DNA of 64,000 nucleotides from Regnicoccus_A sp014224355 (GTDB taxonomy: Bacteria; Cyanobacteriota; Cyanobacteriia; PCC-6307; Cyanobiaceae). The stretch covers positions 1,178,001 through 1,242,000 of the forward strand of contig NZ_CP154799.1 of the NCBI RefSeq assembly GCF_050920705.1, read 5' to 3'. The translations under genes and the position numbers were made by a program. The notes under the pieces are model-generated. The model searched no databases and had not been told where the DNA came from. It saw only the letters and a program-made list of their open reading frames with translations. Numbering within the stretch: the first letter of the stretch is position 1; each line of letters begins with the position of its first letter. Shown here piece by piece: positions 35,317 to 44,670 of this stretch.

Positions 35317-36030
35317 TCAGCGGGGTGTGAGCCTGGCGAGGGCTTCGGCCCGGTGCTGTCCACGCCAGAGCCACTGCCAGTCCCAGCCGCAGGCCTCTGC
35401 CGTGCGCTGGATGGCTGCCGCATCGGCGGGGTGATCGAAGCTGCTGAGGTGATCGATCACCTGCTGACTTTCCTCGGCGGAGAGGGCCTGCCAGCCCCGG
35501 CGGATGCGTTGCACATAGCGCTGCAGATAGCTGTCGCGACTTTCGCCGGATTCCCGGAACACATCGGCCCAGAGCAGCATCCCGCCGGGGGCCAGCTGAG
35601 AGTGCGCCCCCGAGAGAAACTGGCCTTTCTGCTCGTCGCTGAGGTGATGCACAGCAAAGGAGCTGTGGAGGAGATCCACCGGGCCGCTCCCGTTGGCGCC
35701 TGGATCGAGCGCCCAGGAGAGCAGGTCCTGCGCGCGCCAGCTGCAGGGGTAGGGCACGTCCTTCAACTGGGCAGCGGCGCGGGGCAGCACGGGCGCGCAA
35801 CAATCAAGCCCCAGGTAGGAGCCCAGGGGTAAGCGGCGCAGCAGAGAGGCCAGCAGGGCGAGATCGCCACAGCCGAGATCGACCATGCGTGGTGGTGGCT
35901 GACCTTCCGGTCGCTCAGCCAGCCAGCCCTCGATGGCCGTCGAGGTTGCCGCTGAGAGCGCCTGGTGCTCCATCAGATCGGCATCCACCACCCGGCGGTA
36001 GGTGCTCCATTGGTGTTCGAAGAGGTCCAT
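35317..36030 (-). CDS. Class I SAM-dependent methyltransferase
   Basis: 237 aa. The SAM-binding motif I is MVDLGCGDLALLASLL near residue 49, followed by LGLDCCAPVL (motif II acidic loop). VDLLHSSFAVHHLSDEQ is motif IV and GGMLLWADVF motif V. The substrate is unknown. Codon use is GC-rich like the core genome, unlike the next methyltransferase gene. It is convergent with the small DMT protein, ending six bases apart. Confidence 0.82.
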   Translation of the reverse strand: MDLFEHQWSTYRRVVDADLMEHQALSAATSTAIEGWLAERPEGQPPPRMVDLGCGDLALLASLLRRLPLGSYLGLDCCAPVLPRAAAQLKDVPYPCSWRAQDLLSWALDPGANGSGPVDLLHSSFAVHHLSDEQKGQFLSGAHSQLAPGGMLLWADVFRESGESRDSYLQRYVQRIRRGWQALSAEESQQVIDHLSSFDHPADAAAIQRTAEACGWDWQWLWRGQHRAEALARLTPR

Positions 36031-36309
36031 GCCGGACTCAGGCCTCAGGGGCGGTCTGCCGCCGATCCTGCGGTGAGCGTAGGCCGCTTGGCTGGGGAAC
36101 CCCAGGCTGGCTGGCCGTGTCCCCAGATGAGCTCTAGGCCCATTGGGGAACGTTCATCGTTGCTCCACTGACAATTGGAGGATATCTCGATCAATTTCGC
36201 GTCGCTTGTATGTTTCAAGGGAAGGATGGTCCTATCGTCCCTGAGCATCTGCGCGCGGTTGATCTTGAACGGCTGCTGAGAGCACATTGGGTTACGGGTA
36301 GCCATCGCC

Positions 36310-37146
36310 ATGACAAAACCAACACCAATTCCAACGCCAACTTTTCGCGACTTTGAGTATGCCGGTTGGAGCAACCAAAGCATCTGCGAAACATACGATC
36401 ACCACTTCGGGGCCGTTGCGCGGCAATCGATCGAAGCGTTGCTGGATGCTGCCGCTGTAAGCAAAGGCACTCGGATTCTGGACGTCTGCACCGGTGCCGG
36501 TTATGGCGCCGGGTTGGCTGCAGAACGTGGAGTGTTAGCCACCGGCATTGATTTTCCGCAGCTCAAGTTGAATTGGCGCGAGCGCATTATCCAGCGGCGA
36601 CTTTCCAGGAAGGAGATGGAACGTCTCTCCCTTTTTCGGGCGAAACTTTCGACAGCGTGATCAACAGCATTGGGATGCCTCACTTCGCCGATCCCGATGC
36701 GGCGATCGGCGAAGCATGTCGGGTTTTGGGAAAAGGAGGAAAGTTCGCTTTCACTGTCTATGACGCCCCCGAGCGGTCCGTGGGCTTCGGAGCGGTGTAT
36801 CAGGCGGTGAAGGAACATGGAACAATGAACGTCGGGCTCCCGCAAGGTCCTAATTTTTTTTCTTTCCAGTGATCCCGTCGAGTCCACCAATAGACTCGCT
36901 GCCGCTGGATTCGGGTCCATCAAGATCATTGTCCAACCCCAGGTATGGCGGCTTACCTCTCCTGACGAGGCGTTTGAGGCCGTTCTGCAAGGGGCGGTGC
37001 CTGCGGCAGCGACGCTGAAAGCACAGGCGTCTGAACTACTGCCCAGGATACGCCCGACGATTTTCGAAAGACTGGGCGAGTACAAGCGGGAAAGCCTCTG
37101 CGAAGTGCCCACGCCCGTGGTGCTCGCCTCCGCCACAAGGCCATGA
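36310..37146 (+). pseudogene. Class I SAM-dependent methyltransferase with two frameshifts
   Basis: About 278 aa if repaired. The first segment has GWSNQSICETYDHHFGAVA and SAM motif I ILDVCTGAGYGAGLAAERG. The frame then breaks in a four-base T run (36552-36555, one T short) into a segment with FDSVINSIGMPHFADPDAA and LGKGGKFAFTVYD. It breaks again in an eight-base T run (36854-36861, one T too many) before the tail that ends at TGA 37146. Joining the three segments gives a normal methyltransferase. Two independent indels in opposite directions make real decay more plausible here than elsewhere. Composition is less GC-rich than the core genes. Confidence 0.72.
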
Positions 37147-37277
37147 TGCATGTAGGAATCCGGGGCCGCATGACCCTCCTTTGTCGCCGACGCGCCCGAG
37201 CCCATGGCTGATGGCGATGCGGCTAGCTGTTTCTGGCAGACTTGGATCTCATTGGATCGGACAGGTGGGTGCCAAGC

Positions 37278-38291
37278 ATGAATGAGCAGTTGAATCCAGA
37301 TAAAATCCTCCAGACTGGCCTCGCGTTCTGGGCATCAAAAACGTTGTTGAGCGCCGTTGAAATCGGTCTGTTCAGCGAACTCTCCCGCGGCCCAGAGAGC
37401 CTCGAAAGACTGGCCGGCCGCCTTGGCCTGCATCCACGTTCGGCCCGGGACTTCCTCGATGCCCTGGTGGCGTTGGGCTTCTTGACCCGCACAGACGACG
37501 GGTACTCCAACACCCCTGAAACGGACCTCTTCCTCGACCGAAACAAGCTCTCGTATCTGGGTGGAATCCTCGAGATGGCCAACCACCGCCTCTATCCGTT
37601 CTGGAGCAATCTCACGGAAGCGCTTCGAACCGGGCAACCGCAGAATGAAGCCAAGTCTGGCGGTCCCGGACTCTTCGAAATCCTGTATGCAGATCCGTCG
37701 CGTCTCAAAGAATTCCTCGCCGCCATGTCAGGGATCAGCCACGGCGCGAACATGAAGATCGCAAGGACTTTTCCCTGGAAGAATTACCATACATTCGTTG
37801 ATGTGGGCACTGCGCAGGGTGATCTTGCGGCGCAGATCGTGCTGGCGAACCCTCATCTTCGGGGAGAGGGCTTCGACCTGCCCGAAGTGGCGCCGATCTT
37901 CGAGGAGTACATCGAGGTACTCGGGGTCAAAGACCGCCTGACTTTCGTGCCGGGCAGCTTCTTCACCCACGACATTCCTCCGGCTGAGGTGATCCTGATG
38001 GGACACATCCTTCATGACTGGGATCTGCCAACCAAGAAGATGCTGATCAGAAAAGCCTTCGACGCCCTGCCCACTGGTGGTTCCCTTGTTGTGTATGAGG
38101 CAATTATTGATGATGACCGCTCGAAAAACGCATTTGGCTTGATGATGAGTCTGAACATGCTGATCGAGACGTCAGGTGGCTTCGACTACACAGGTGCTGA
38201 CTGCATTGAATGGATGCGCGACGCTGGGTTCTCTTCAACCTGGGTCGAGCCACTGGTCGGTCCTGACTCGATGGTGGTTGGCATCAAGTAG
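37278..38291 (+). CDS. O-methyltransferase (plant/bacterial O-MT family 2)
   Basis: 337 aa. An N-terminal dimerisation winged helix (ILQTGLAFWASKTLLSAVEI, LAGRLGLHPRSARDFLDAL) is followed by the catalytic domain. SAM motif I is FVDVGTAQGDLAAQIVLANP, then GFDLPEVAPIF, VPGSFFTHDIPPAEVILM and the catalytic His region MGHILHDWDL. GGSLVVYEAIIDDD follows. This family methylates hydroxyl groups of aromatic or polyketide metabolites. The gene is next to a broken methyltransferase and may be an acquired secondary-metabolism enzyme. The ATG at 37278 gives a standard N-terminus. Confidence 0.87.
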   Translation: MNEQLNPDKILQTGLAFWASKTLLSAVEIGLFSELSRGPESLERLAGRLGLHPRSARDFLDALVALGFLTRTDDGYSNTPETDLFLDRNKLSYLGGILEMANHRLYPFWSNLTEALRTGQPQNEAKSGGPGLFEILYADPSRLKEFLAAMSGISHGANMKIARTFPWKNYHTFVDVGTAQGDLAAQIVLANPHLRGEGFDLPEVAPIFEEYIEVLGVKDRLTFVPGSFFTHDIPPAEVILMGHILHDWDLPTKKMLIRKAFDALPTGGSLVVYEAIIDDDRSKNAFGLMMSLNMLIETSGGFDYTGADCIEWMRDAGFSSTWVEPLVGPDSMVVGIK

Positions 38292-38324
38292 CCAAGCGTT
38301 GATCCTTGCCCTGGAGTCACTGCC

Positions 38325-40313
38325 ATGACCTCACTGCTGCTCGACATTGTTGTGATCTTCACGATGTCGGCCATGGCGGCGGTGCTCTGCCACCGCTTCA
38401 GCATCCCCAGTTCGATCGGTCTGCTGCTCGCTGGCGTTCTGGCCGGGCCTGACCTCTTTCGGCTGGTGCAGAACGTGCACGAGATCGAGCTGCTGGCCGA
38501 GATCGGTGTGGTGCTGCTGCTGTTCGTGATCGGACTGGAGATCTCCCTGGCGGATGTGGCGCGCTTGCGTCGTCACTTTCTGATCGGCGGCTCGCTGCAG
38601 TTCTTCGGCACCGCCGCCCTGGTGGGGGCGATCTGTTGGGGGCTGGGTCTGTCGACGGGGCAGGGGGTGTACGTGGGCTTCGTGGTGGCCCTCTCCAGCA
38701 CCGCCATCGTGCTGCGCATGCTGCAGGAGCGCGCCGAACTGGAAACACCCCATGGGCGCACCACTCTGGCGATCCTCATTTATCAGGACGTGGGGGTGGT
38801 CCCGGTGATGCTGATGGCCCCCTTGCTGGCAGGGGTCGGGGCGAGTTCGGGGGTCGGCGCGATCGCGGCGCTGCTGGGACGGATTGCTCTGGTGGCGCTG
38901 GTCGCGTGGCTGGCCTGGCGCTGGATCGTGCCCTGGTTGCTGGAGCGCATCACCCGCACCCGGAGTTCCGAGGCCTTTCTTCTCGGTGTGTTCAGCCTTT
39001 GCGTGGGCATCGCGGTGATGACCCAGTCGCTGGGGCTGTCGTTGGCGCTGGGCGCTTTCCTGGCGGGTTTCATCCTCTCGGAATCGGAGTATTCCCACCA
39101 GGCGGTGGCGGTGATGCTGCCCTTCCGTGATGTCTTGATGAGTCTGTTCTTCGTGTCGATCGGCATGCTGCTCGACATCCAGTTCATGCTGGCCCACCCG
39201 CTGGCGTTGCTGCTGCTCACCCTGGCGGTGGTGGTGATCAAACCCCTGGTGGCGGCCTGGTCGGCCCTGGTGGTGGGCCTGCCCCTGCGTGGCTCGGTGC
39301 TCACCGGCCTGGCACTCGCTCAGGTGGGTGAATTCTCCCTCGTGGCCACCAAGGCGGGCGTCAGCACCGGTCTGCTTGGACCCGACATCTTCCAGACCGT
39401 GCTCGATGTGGCGGTGCTGAGCATGATGCTCACCCCGGCGCTGGTGGCCAGCGGTCCACGGCTCGCCGCCTGGCTGGCCACCACGCCCCTGCGGCGACTC
39501 GAGCGCCGCAGCCTTGCCCCCGGCACCTCAGGCACCTCCACAGCCCTCAACGGCCACATCCTGATTGTGGGCTTCGGGGTCACAGGCTCCAACCTGGCCC
39601 GTACGGCCCGCCGCTGCAACATCCCCTATGCGGTGCTGGATGTGAATGCCGCGATCGTGCGTGATGCCTTCCATGCCGGCGAGCCGATTCACTACGGCGA
39701 TGCCAGCCAGGAGCCGATCCTTTCCCTGGTGAACGCGGATCAGGCCCGCGCCATTGTGGTGGTGATCGATGATCCGGCCGGTGCGCGGCGCATCGTGGAA
39801 CTGGCGCGCCGCTTTGCCCCCGACGCCTACATCCTCGTGCGCAGCCGCTACCTGCGTGAGGTGGAAACCCTGCTGGCTCTTGGGGCCGATGAGGTGATCG
39901 CCGATGAACTGGAGGTGTCGATCGAGGTGTTCTCCAGGGTGCTGTCGCGCATGCTCGTGCCCCGCGAGGAGATCCAGCGCCTGATCGGTGACGTCCGAGG
40001 CGACTGGCGCCAGATGGCCCGAGGCCTCTCCCCGGAGGCCACCGCCGTAAGTGACCTGCGCGTGGCGGTGCCCCACCTCACCACCCACTCCCTGCGCCTG
40101 GCAGAACGCTCCCCACTGGTGGGTCACACCATCGCCAGCTGCGGGCTGCGCGCCGACCACAACGTCACGATCCTGGCGATCACCCGCGCCGGGGAGCCCC
40201 TGGCTCACCCCCACGGACACACGCCTCTGCTGGCGGGCGACCTGCTCTTCGTGATCGGTCCCGACCACTGGAATCCGGCCACCGTCCTTGATCCAGGTCG
40301 TTTGTCAACATGA
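38325..40313 (+). CDS. CPA2-family monovalent cation:proton antiporter with RCK domains (KefB-like)
   Basis: 662 aa. About 12 hydrophobic segments over residues 1-385, including PSSIGLLLAGVLAGPDLF, LLLFVIGLEISL, LALSSTAIVLRML and LALAQVGEFSLV, are typical of KefB/KefC antiporters. An RCK_N domain follows (GHILIVGFGVTGSNLARTAR, about 405-420) with ADQARAIVVVIDD. The last 90 residues form an RCK_C domain. K+ or Na+ efflux coupled to protons is expected, gated by nucleotide binding. A GGAG lies nine bases before the ATG. Confidence 0.9.
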   Translation: MTSLLLDIVVIFTMSAMAAVLCHRFSIPSSIGLLLAGVLAGPDLFRLVQNVHEIELLAEIGVVLLLFVIGLEISLADVARLRRHFLIGGSLQFFGTAALVGAICWGLGLSTGQGVYVGFVVALSSTAIVLRMLQERAELETPHGRTTLAILIYQDVGVVPVMLMAPLLAGVGASSGVGAIAALLGRIALVALVAWLAWRWIVPWLLERITRTRSSEAFLLGVFSLCVGIAVMTQSLGLSLALGAFLAGFILSESEYSHQAVAVMLPFRDVLMSLFFVSIGMLLDIQFMLAHPLALLLLTLAVVVIKPLVAAWSALVVGLPLRGSVLTGLALAQVGEFSLVATKAGVSTGLLGPDIFQTVLDVAVLSMMLTPALVASGPRLAAWLATTPLRRLERRSLAPGTSGTSTALNGHILIVGFGVTGSNLARTARRCNIPYAVLDVNAAIVRDAFHAGEPIHYGDASQEPILSLVNADQARAIVVVIDDPAGARRIVELARRFAPDAYILVRSRYLREVETLLALGADEVIADELEVSIEVFSRVLSRMLVPREEIQRLIGDVRGDWRQMARGLSPEATAVSDLRVAVPHLTTHSLRLAERSPLVGHTIASCGLRADHNVTILAITRAGEPLAHPHGHTPLLAGDLLFVIGPDHWNPATVLDPGRLST

Positions 40314-40341
40314 CGTCGCTTCCGATTGCCTCCTGCAGCCG

Positions 40342-41532
40342 ATGAACATCGATGGCAAGGCCTGGCGCACGATCTGGCTGGAGGAGGGCGGACGCTCGGT
40401 GGGGGTGATCGATCAGACCCTGCTGCCCCACCGTTTGAGCACCCGCTCCCTCGCCACCCTGGATGAGGCCGCGGAGGCCATCGCCACGATGGTGGTGCGC
40501 GGGGCGCCACTGATCGGTGTCACCGGGGCCTATGGCCTGATGCTGGCCCTGCAGGCGGATCCAGGTGATGCCTCGCTCGCAGCGGCCTTTGAGCAGCTCA
40601 ACGCCACCCGCCCCACCGCCATCAACCTGCGCTGGGCCCTCGAGCGGGTGCGCGATCGGGTGGCGGCGCTGCCGCTGGCCGAGCGGGCGGAGGCGGCTGC
40701 GGCGGAGGCTGCGGCCATCGCTGAAGACGACGTGGCGATGTGCGCGGCGATCGGCGACCACGGCCTGACGCTGTTCCAGCAGCTGGCGGCTGCGCGGCCC
40801 AGCGTGCGCCAGGGGCAGCCCCTGAACGTGCTCACCCACTGCAACGCCGGCTGGCTGGCCACCGTCGACTGGGGCACTGCCCTGGCACCGATCTACAAGG
40901 CCCACCGCGCCGGCCTGCCCATTCACGTCTGGGTGGATGAAACCCGCCCGCGCAACCAGGGCGCCAGCCTCACCGCGTTCGAGCTGGGTCGTGAGGGGGT
41001 GCCCCACACCGTGATCGTCGACAACGCCGGCGGGCACCTGATGCAGCACGGCCTGGTGGATGCCGTGATCGTGGGCACCGACCGCACCACCCGCTCGGGG
41101 GATGTGTGCAACAAAATCGGCACCTACCTCAAGGCTCTCGCCGCCCACGACAACGGCGTGCCCTTCTATGTGGCCCTGCCCGCCTCCACCATCGACTGGA
41201 GCCTCGGCGATGGGCTGGCGGAGATCCCGATCGAGGCCCGCAGCGCCACTGAGGTGACCCACATCCAGGGGCTGGTTGCAGCGGGTTCGGCTTCCGGAGA
41301 GATCGCCACGGTGCAGCTCCCGCCGGAGGGGAGTGCCGGCTTCAACCCCGCCTTTGACGTCACCCCGGCGCGGCTGGTGAGCGCTCTGATCACCGAGCGG
41401 GGTGTGGCCCCCGCCACCGAGGCAGGCCTGCAGCGCCTCTACGGGCGAGTGGCGAATGGCTCAGAGCCAGCGCCGGCGGCGGAAGTAGATCGCCAGCCCC
41501 ACCCCGATCAGGCCCATCAAGGACAGGGTTGA
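40342..41532 (+). CDS. mtnA: S-methyl-5-thioribose-1-phosphate isomerase
   Basis: 396 aa enzyme of the methionine salvage pathway, converting methylthioribose-1-P to methylthioribulose-1-P. It has LLPHRLSTRSLATLDEAAEAI and VVRGAPLIGVTGAYG. The catalytic Cys is in LTHCNAGWLATVDWGTALAP and the catalytic Asp in VIVGTDRTTRSGDVCNKIGTY. FNPAFDVTPARLVSALITERG ends the usual protein. About 25 extra residues then run 72 bases into the convergent corA gene, so a stop may have been lost or missed. The ATG was chosen at the conserved MNIDGKAWRTIW. Confidence 0.93.
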   Translation: MNIDGKAWRTIWLEEGGRSVGVIDQTLLPHRLSTRSLATLDEAAEAIATMVVRGAPLIGVTGAYGLMLALQADPGDASLAAAFEQLNATRPTAINLRWALERVRDRVAALPLAERAEAAAAEAAAIAEDDVAMCAAIGDHGLTLFQQLAAARPSVRQGQPLNVLTHCNAGWLATVDWGTALAPIYKAHRAGLPIHVWVDETRPRNQGASLTAFELGREGVPHTVIVDNAGGHLMQHGLVDAVIVGTDRTTRSGDVCNKIGTYLKALAAHDNGVPFYVALPASTIDWSLGDGLAEIPIEARSATEVTHIQGLVAAGSASGEIATVQLPPEGSAGFNPAFDVTPARLVSALITERGVAPATEAGLQRLYGRVANGSEPAPAAEVDRQPHPDQAHQGQG

Positions 41533-42447
41533 CTGATAGCCGAGCCGCCAGCGCAACCCTGGCATGTTCTCGAAGTTCATGCCATACACCCCGGCGATGA
41601 ATGTGAGGGGGATGAAGATCGAGGACATGATCGTGAGGGTTTTCATCACCTCATTCATGCGGTTGCTCAGGCTGGAGAGGTAGGTGTCGTGGAAACCTTC
41701 CAGGAGGTCCCGGTAGGTTTCCACCATGTCGATCACCTGGATGCAGTGGTCGTAGAGGTCGCGCCAGTACACCCTGGTGCCGGCGGTGAGCACCCTCGAC
41801 TCCCCCTTCTCGATGGCGCTGATCACTTCGCGACAGGGCCAGGCCGCCTTGCGCATGCCGAGTACGTCGCGCTTGAGATAATGAATCTCCTGGATGTTGC
41901 CCTGGCTCGGATCCTCGAGGATCTTGTCGTCGATGGCTTCGATGTGATCACCGATCTGCTCGATCGCCAGGCAGTAGTGGTCCACCACCGTGGCCACCAG
42001 GGCGTAGGCCAGGTAGTCGGTCGTCAGCTGCCGGATCCGCCCCTTCCCCGCCCTCAGACGCTGACGCAGGGAGTTGAACGCATCTCCTTCTCCTTCCAGG
42101 AAGGAGAGCACCACATGCTCGCCCACGATCAGGCTCAGCTGCTCGATGGTGATCGACTGGCTCCCGCCGTCGAACTCCATCATCTTCATCGCGATCAGCA
42201 GGTAGTGGGGAAACTCCTCAACCTTGGGGCGCTGGTTGGTGTTCACCAGGTCCTCCAGCGTCATCGGGTGCAGGCCCAAGTGCCTGCCGAGGGTTTCGAT
42301 CAGCGCCACGTCATGGATCCCGTTGACGTTGATCCAGGTCACGCTGGTGTCGGAGAGGGCCTGATCGAAGCACTGGCTCACCTCCACGTCCTGGGCTTCG
42401 CTCAGGCGATCGGCGTTGTAATCCAGGATGTCGACCCGGGCGCGCAC
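41461..42447 (-). CDS. corA: Magnesium/cobalt transporter CorA
   Basis: 328 aa. A long cytoplasmic N-terminal domain (TWINVNGIHDVAL, MTLEDLVNTNQRPKVEEF) and helical stalk lead to two C-terminal membrane helices. The pore signature YGMNFENMP lies between them and RRRRWL is the end. CorA forms a pentameric Mg2+ channel. The GTG at 42447 is the first usable start, but the family usually has a few tens more residues. The frame upstream has similarity-like residues (ERKCVRARVDI) without a start codon, so the N-terminus may be truncated or shifted. Its 3' end overlaps mtnA by 72 bases. Confidence 0.88.
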   Translation of the reverse strand: MRARVDILDYNADRLSEAQDVEVSQCFDQALSDTSVTWINVNGIHDVALIETLGRHLGLHPMTLEDLVNTNQRPKVEEFPHYLLIAMKMMEFDGGSQSITIEQLSLIVGEHVVLSFLEGEGDAFNSLRQRLRAGKGRIRQLTTDYLAYALVATVVDHYCLAIEQIGDHIEAIDDKILEDPSQGNIQEIHYLKRDVLGMRKAAWPCREVISAIEKGESRVLTAGTRVYWRDLYDHCIQVIDMVETYRDLLEGFHDTYLSSLSNRMNEVMKTLTIMSSIFIPLTFIAGVYGMNFENMPGLRWRLGYQSTLSLMGLIGVGLAIYFRRRRWL

Positions 42448-42583
42448 GCACTTGCGCTCGCCCCCGCCCAGCGCCCGTGCCTGGCGGCGGCGGCTGGTGC
42501 CGGTTCAGTGGCCTTGATGCTGGCACGGTTCCGACCGGATCACCCTTCCCTAGCCTCCTGGCCACGTGACGCCCAACCGCCGG

Positions 42584-44665
42584 ATGCCGAGTCAGAACCG
42601 CTGGTCGCAGGCCGAGGCCGAGGCCGCCGTGGCCCGCTATGGCGCCGAGGGGGTCAGCGAGGACCTGGCCCTGCGCACCTACAGCGCCCGTCTGCTCGGT
42701 GCCGATCCCGATCTGGTGCTGCACGGGGGTGGCAACACGTCGGTCAAAACCACGGTCACGGGGCTGCTGGGGGAGACCATCCCCGTGCTCTGCGTCAAAG
42801 GCAGCGGCTGGGATCTGGCCACGATCGAGCCCCCTGGCCACCCGGCCGTGCGCCTCGAACCCCTGCAGGCCCTGCGGGTTCTCGAGCGCCTCAGCGATGA
42901 AGACATGGTGGCGGCCCAGCGCCGCAACCTGATCGATCCCACTGCCCCCAACCCTTCGGTGGAGGCCCTCCTCCATGCCTTCCTGCCCCACAAATTCGTC
43001 GATCACACCCACTCGATCGCCCTGCTGGCCCTGGCCGACCAGCCCGGCGCCGAAGCGCTCTGCCGTGAGGTCTATGGCGATCGTGTCGCCCTCGTTCCCT
43101 ATGTGATGCCCGGCTTCGCCCTGGCCAAGGCTGCGGCTGAGGCCTATGAGGCGGCCGAGCAGCGGGCCAGGGCCGCTGGGGTGGAGCTCGAAGGCATGGT
43201 GCTGCTGCAGCACGGGCTGTTCTCTTTCGGTGCCACGGCTGAGCAGAGCTACGGGCGGATGCTGGCGCTGGTGGGGCAGGCCGAGGCGCGTCTGACCCGG
43301 GTGAGCGGCCAGCCCCTGCCGCAGCCCATGCCGGAGCCCCCCATCCCCGCGGCGGCAGTGCTGCCGGTGCTGCGCGGGTTGCTCAGCCGGGCCGCCGAGG
43401 CCGAGGCGGCCCCTGCCCGCTGGCTTCTCGATCTCCGGGATTCAGCTCCCGCCCTGGCGGTGGTCAATGATCAGCGCCTGCTCGACTGGGCCAGCCGCGG
43501 TGTGGCCACCCCCGACCACGTGATCCGCACCAAGGCCCAGCCCCTGGTGCTGCCCCCCGCCTGCGGCGATCTGGCCCCCTGGACGGAGGCAGCGGCCGCG
43601 GCGCTGGCGGCCTTCGTCGACGACTACAAGGCCTACGTGGCCCGTCAGAACGGACGGGTCGGTGGCGGGCGCACGCCGCTGGATCCCCTGCCGCGGGTGC
43701 TGGCGCTGCCCGGTCTGGGGCTGGTGGGCCTGGGCCGCTCCGCTCAGGACGCCGCCGTCACCGCCGACATCGCCGAGGCCTGGGCCCGCACCCTGCTGGC
43801 GGCGGAAGCCCTCGGCCGCTTCCAGCCGGTGGGGGAGGACGACACCTTCGACATGGAGTACTGGAGCCTGGAGCAGGCCAAGCTCGGCAAGGCCAAGGAG
43901 CTTCCCCTGGCCCGCCGGGTGGTGCTGGTGACCGGCGGCGCCGGCGCCATCGGTGCCGCCACCGCCCGCGCCTTCGCCCGGCGCGGCGCCGATGTGGCTG
44001 TGCTTGATCGGCAGGAGGAGGAGGTCCTGGCCGTGGCGGCCAGCTGCGGCCGGTGCGCCCTGGGCCTGGCCTGCGACCTCACCGACCCCCAGGCGGTGCG
44101 CCAGGCGCTGGCGGCCGTGGCCGCCCGCTTCGGTGGGCTCGACATCGTGGTCAGCAATGCCGGCGCCGCCTGGAGCGGTGCCATCGCCGAGCTCAGCGAC
44201 GCCGACCTGCGCGCCAGCTTCGAACTCAACCTCTTCGCCCACCAGAGCGTCGCCCAGGCAGCGATGGCCATCTTCCGAGCCCAGGGCATGGGCGGCCAGT
44301 TGCTCTTCAACGTGAGCAAGCAGGCGCTCAATCCCGGCCCCGGCTTCGGTGCCTACGGCATCGCCAAGGCGGCCCTTCTGGCCCTGATGCGCCAGTACGC
44401 CCTGGAGGGCGGCGGTGAAGGGGTGCGCGCCAACGCCATCAATGCCGATCGCATCCGCTCGGGCCTGCTCGACGCCGGCATGATCCGGGAGCGCTCGGCC
44501 GCCCGGGGCGTGAGCGAGGCCACCTACATGGCCGGCAACCTGCTGGGGGAGGAAGTGCGGGCCACCGACGTGGCCGAGGCCTTCGTGGCCCTGGCCCTGC
44601 TGGAGCGCACCACCGGCGCGGTGCTGACCGTGGATGGGGGCAACGTGGCGGCCATGGTGCGCTGA
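42584..44665 (+). CDS. Bifunctional class II aldolase / short-chain dehydrogenase (RhaD/AdhE-like)
   Basis: 693 aa fusion. The N-terminal class II aldolase domain has LGADPDLVLHGGGNTSVKT, LCVKGSGWDLATIEP, the zinc histidines in PHKFVDHTHS and QHGLFSFG. The C-terminal SDR domain starts VVLVTGGAGAIGAATARAFA (about 446-465) and has NAG, a Ser in FNVSKQALNPG and the Tyr-Lys pair GAYGIAKAALL. The order matches bifunctional rhamnulose-phosphate aldolase/lactaldehyde dehydrogenases of deoxysugar breakdown. The substrate here is unproven. ATG 42584 was chosen; a GTG at 42566 is in frame. Confidence 0.88.
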   Translation: MPSQNRWSQAEAEAAVARYGAEGVSEDLALRTYSARLLGADPDLVLHGGGNTSVKTTVTGLLGETIPVLCVKGSGWDLATIEPPGHPAVRLEPLQALRVLERLSDEDMVAAQRRNLIDPTAPNPSVEALLHAFLPHKFVDHTHSIALLALADQPGAEALCREVYGDRVALVPYVMPGFALAKAAAEAYEAAEQRARAAGVELEGMVLLQHGLFSFGATAEQSYGRMLALVGQAEARLTRVSGQPLPQPMPEPPIPAAAVLPVLRGLLSRAAEAEAAPARWLLDLRDSAPALAVVNDQRLLDWASRGVATPDHVIRTKAQPLVLPPACGDLAPWTEAAAAALAAFVDDYKAYVARQNGRVGGGRTPLDPLPRVLALPGLGLVGLGRSAQDAAVTADIAEAWARTLLAAEALGRFQPVGEDDTFDMEYWSLEQAKLGKAKELPLARRVVLVTGGAGAIGAATARAFARRGADVAVLDRQEEEVLAVAASCGRCALGLACDLTDPQAVRQALAAVAARFGGLDIVVSNAGAAWSGAIAELSDADLRASFELNLFAHQSVAQAAMAIFRAQGMGGQLLFNVSKQALNPGPGFGAYGIAKAALLALMRQYALEGGGEGVRANAINADRIRSGLLDAGMIRERSAARGVSEATYMAGNLLGEEVRATDVAEAFVALALLERTTGAVLTVDGGNVAAMVR

Positions 44666-44670
44666 AGGCC

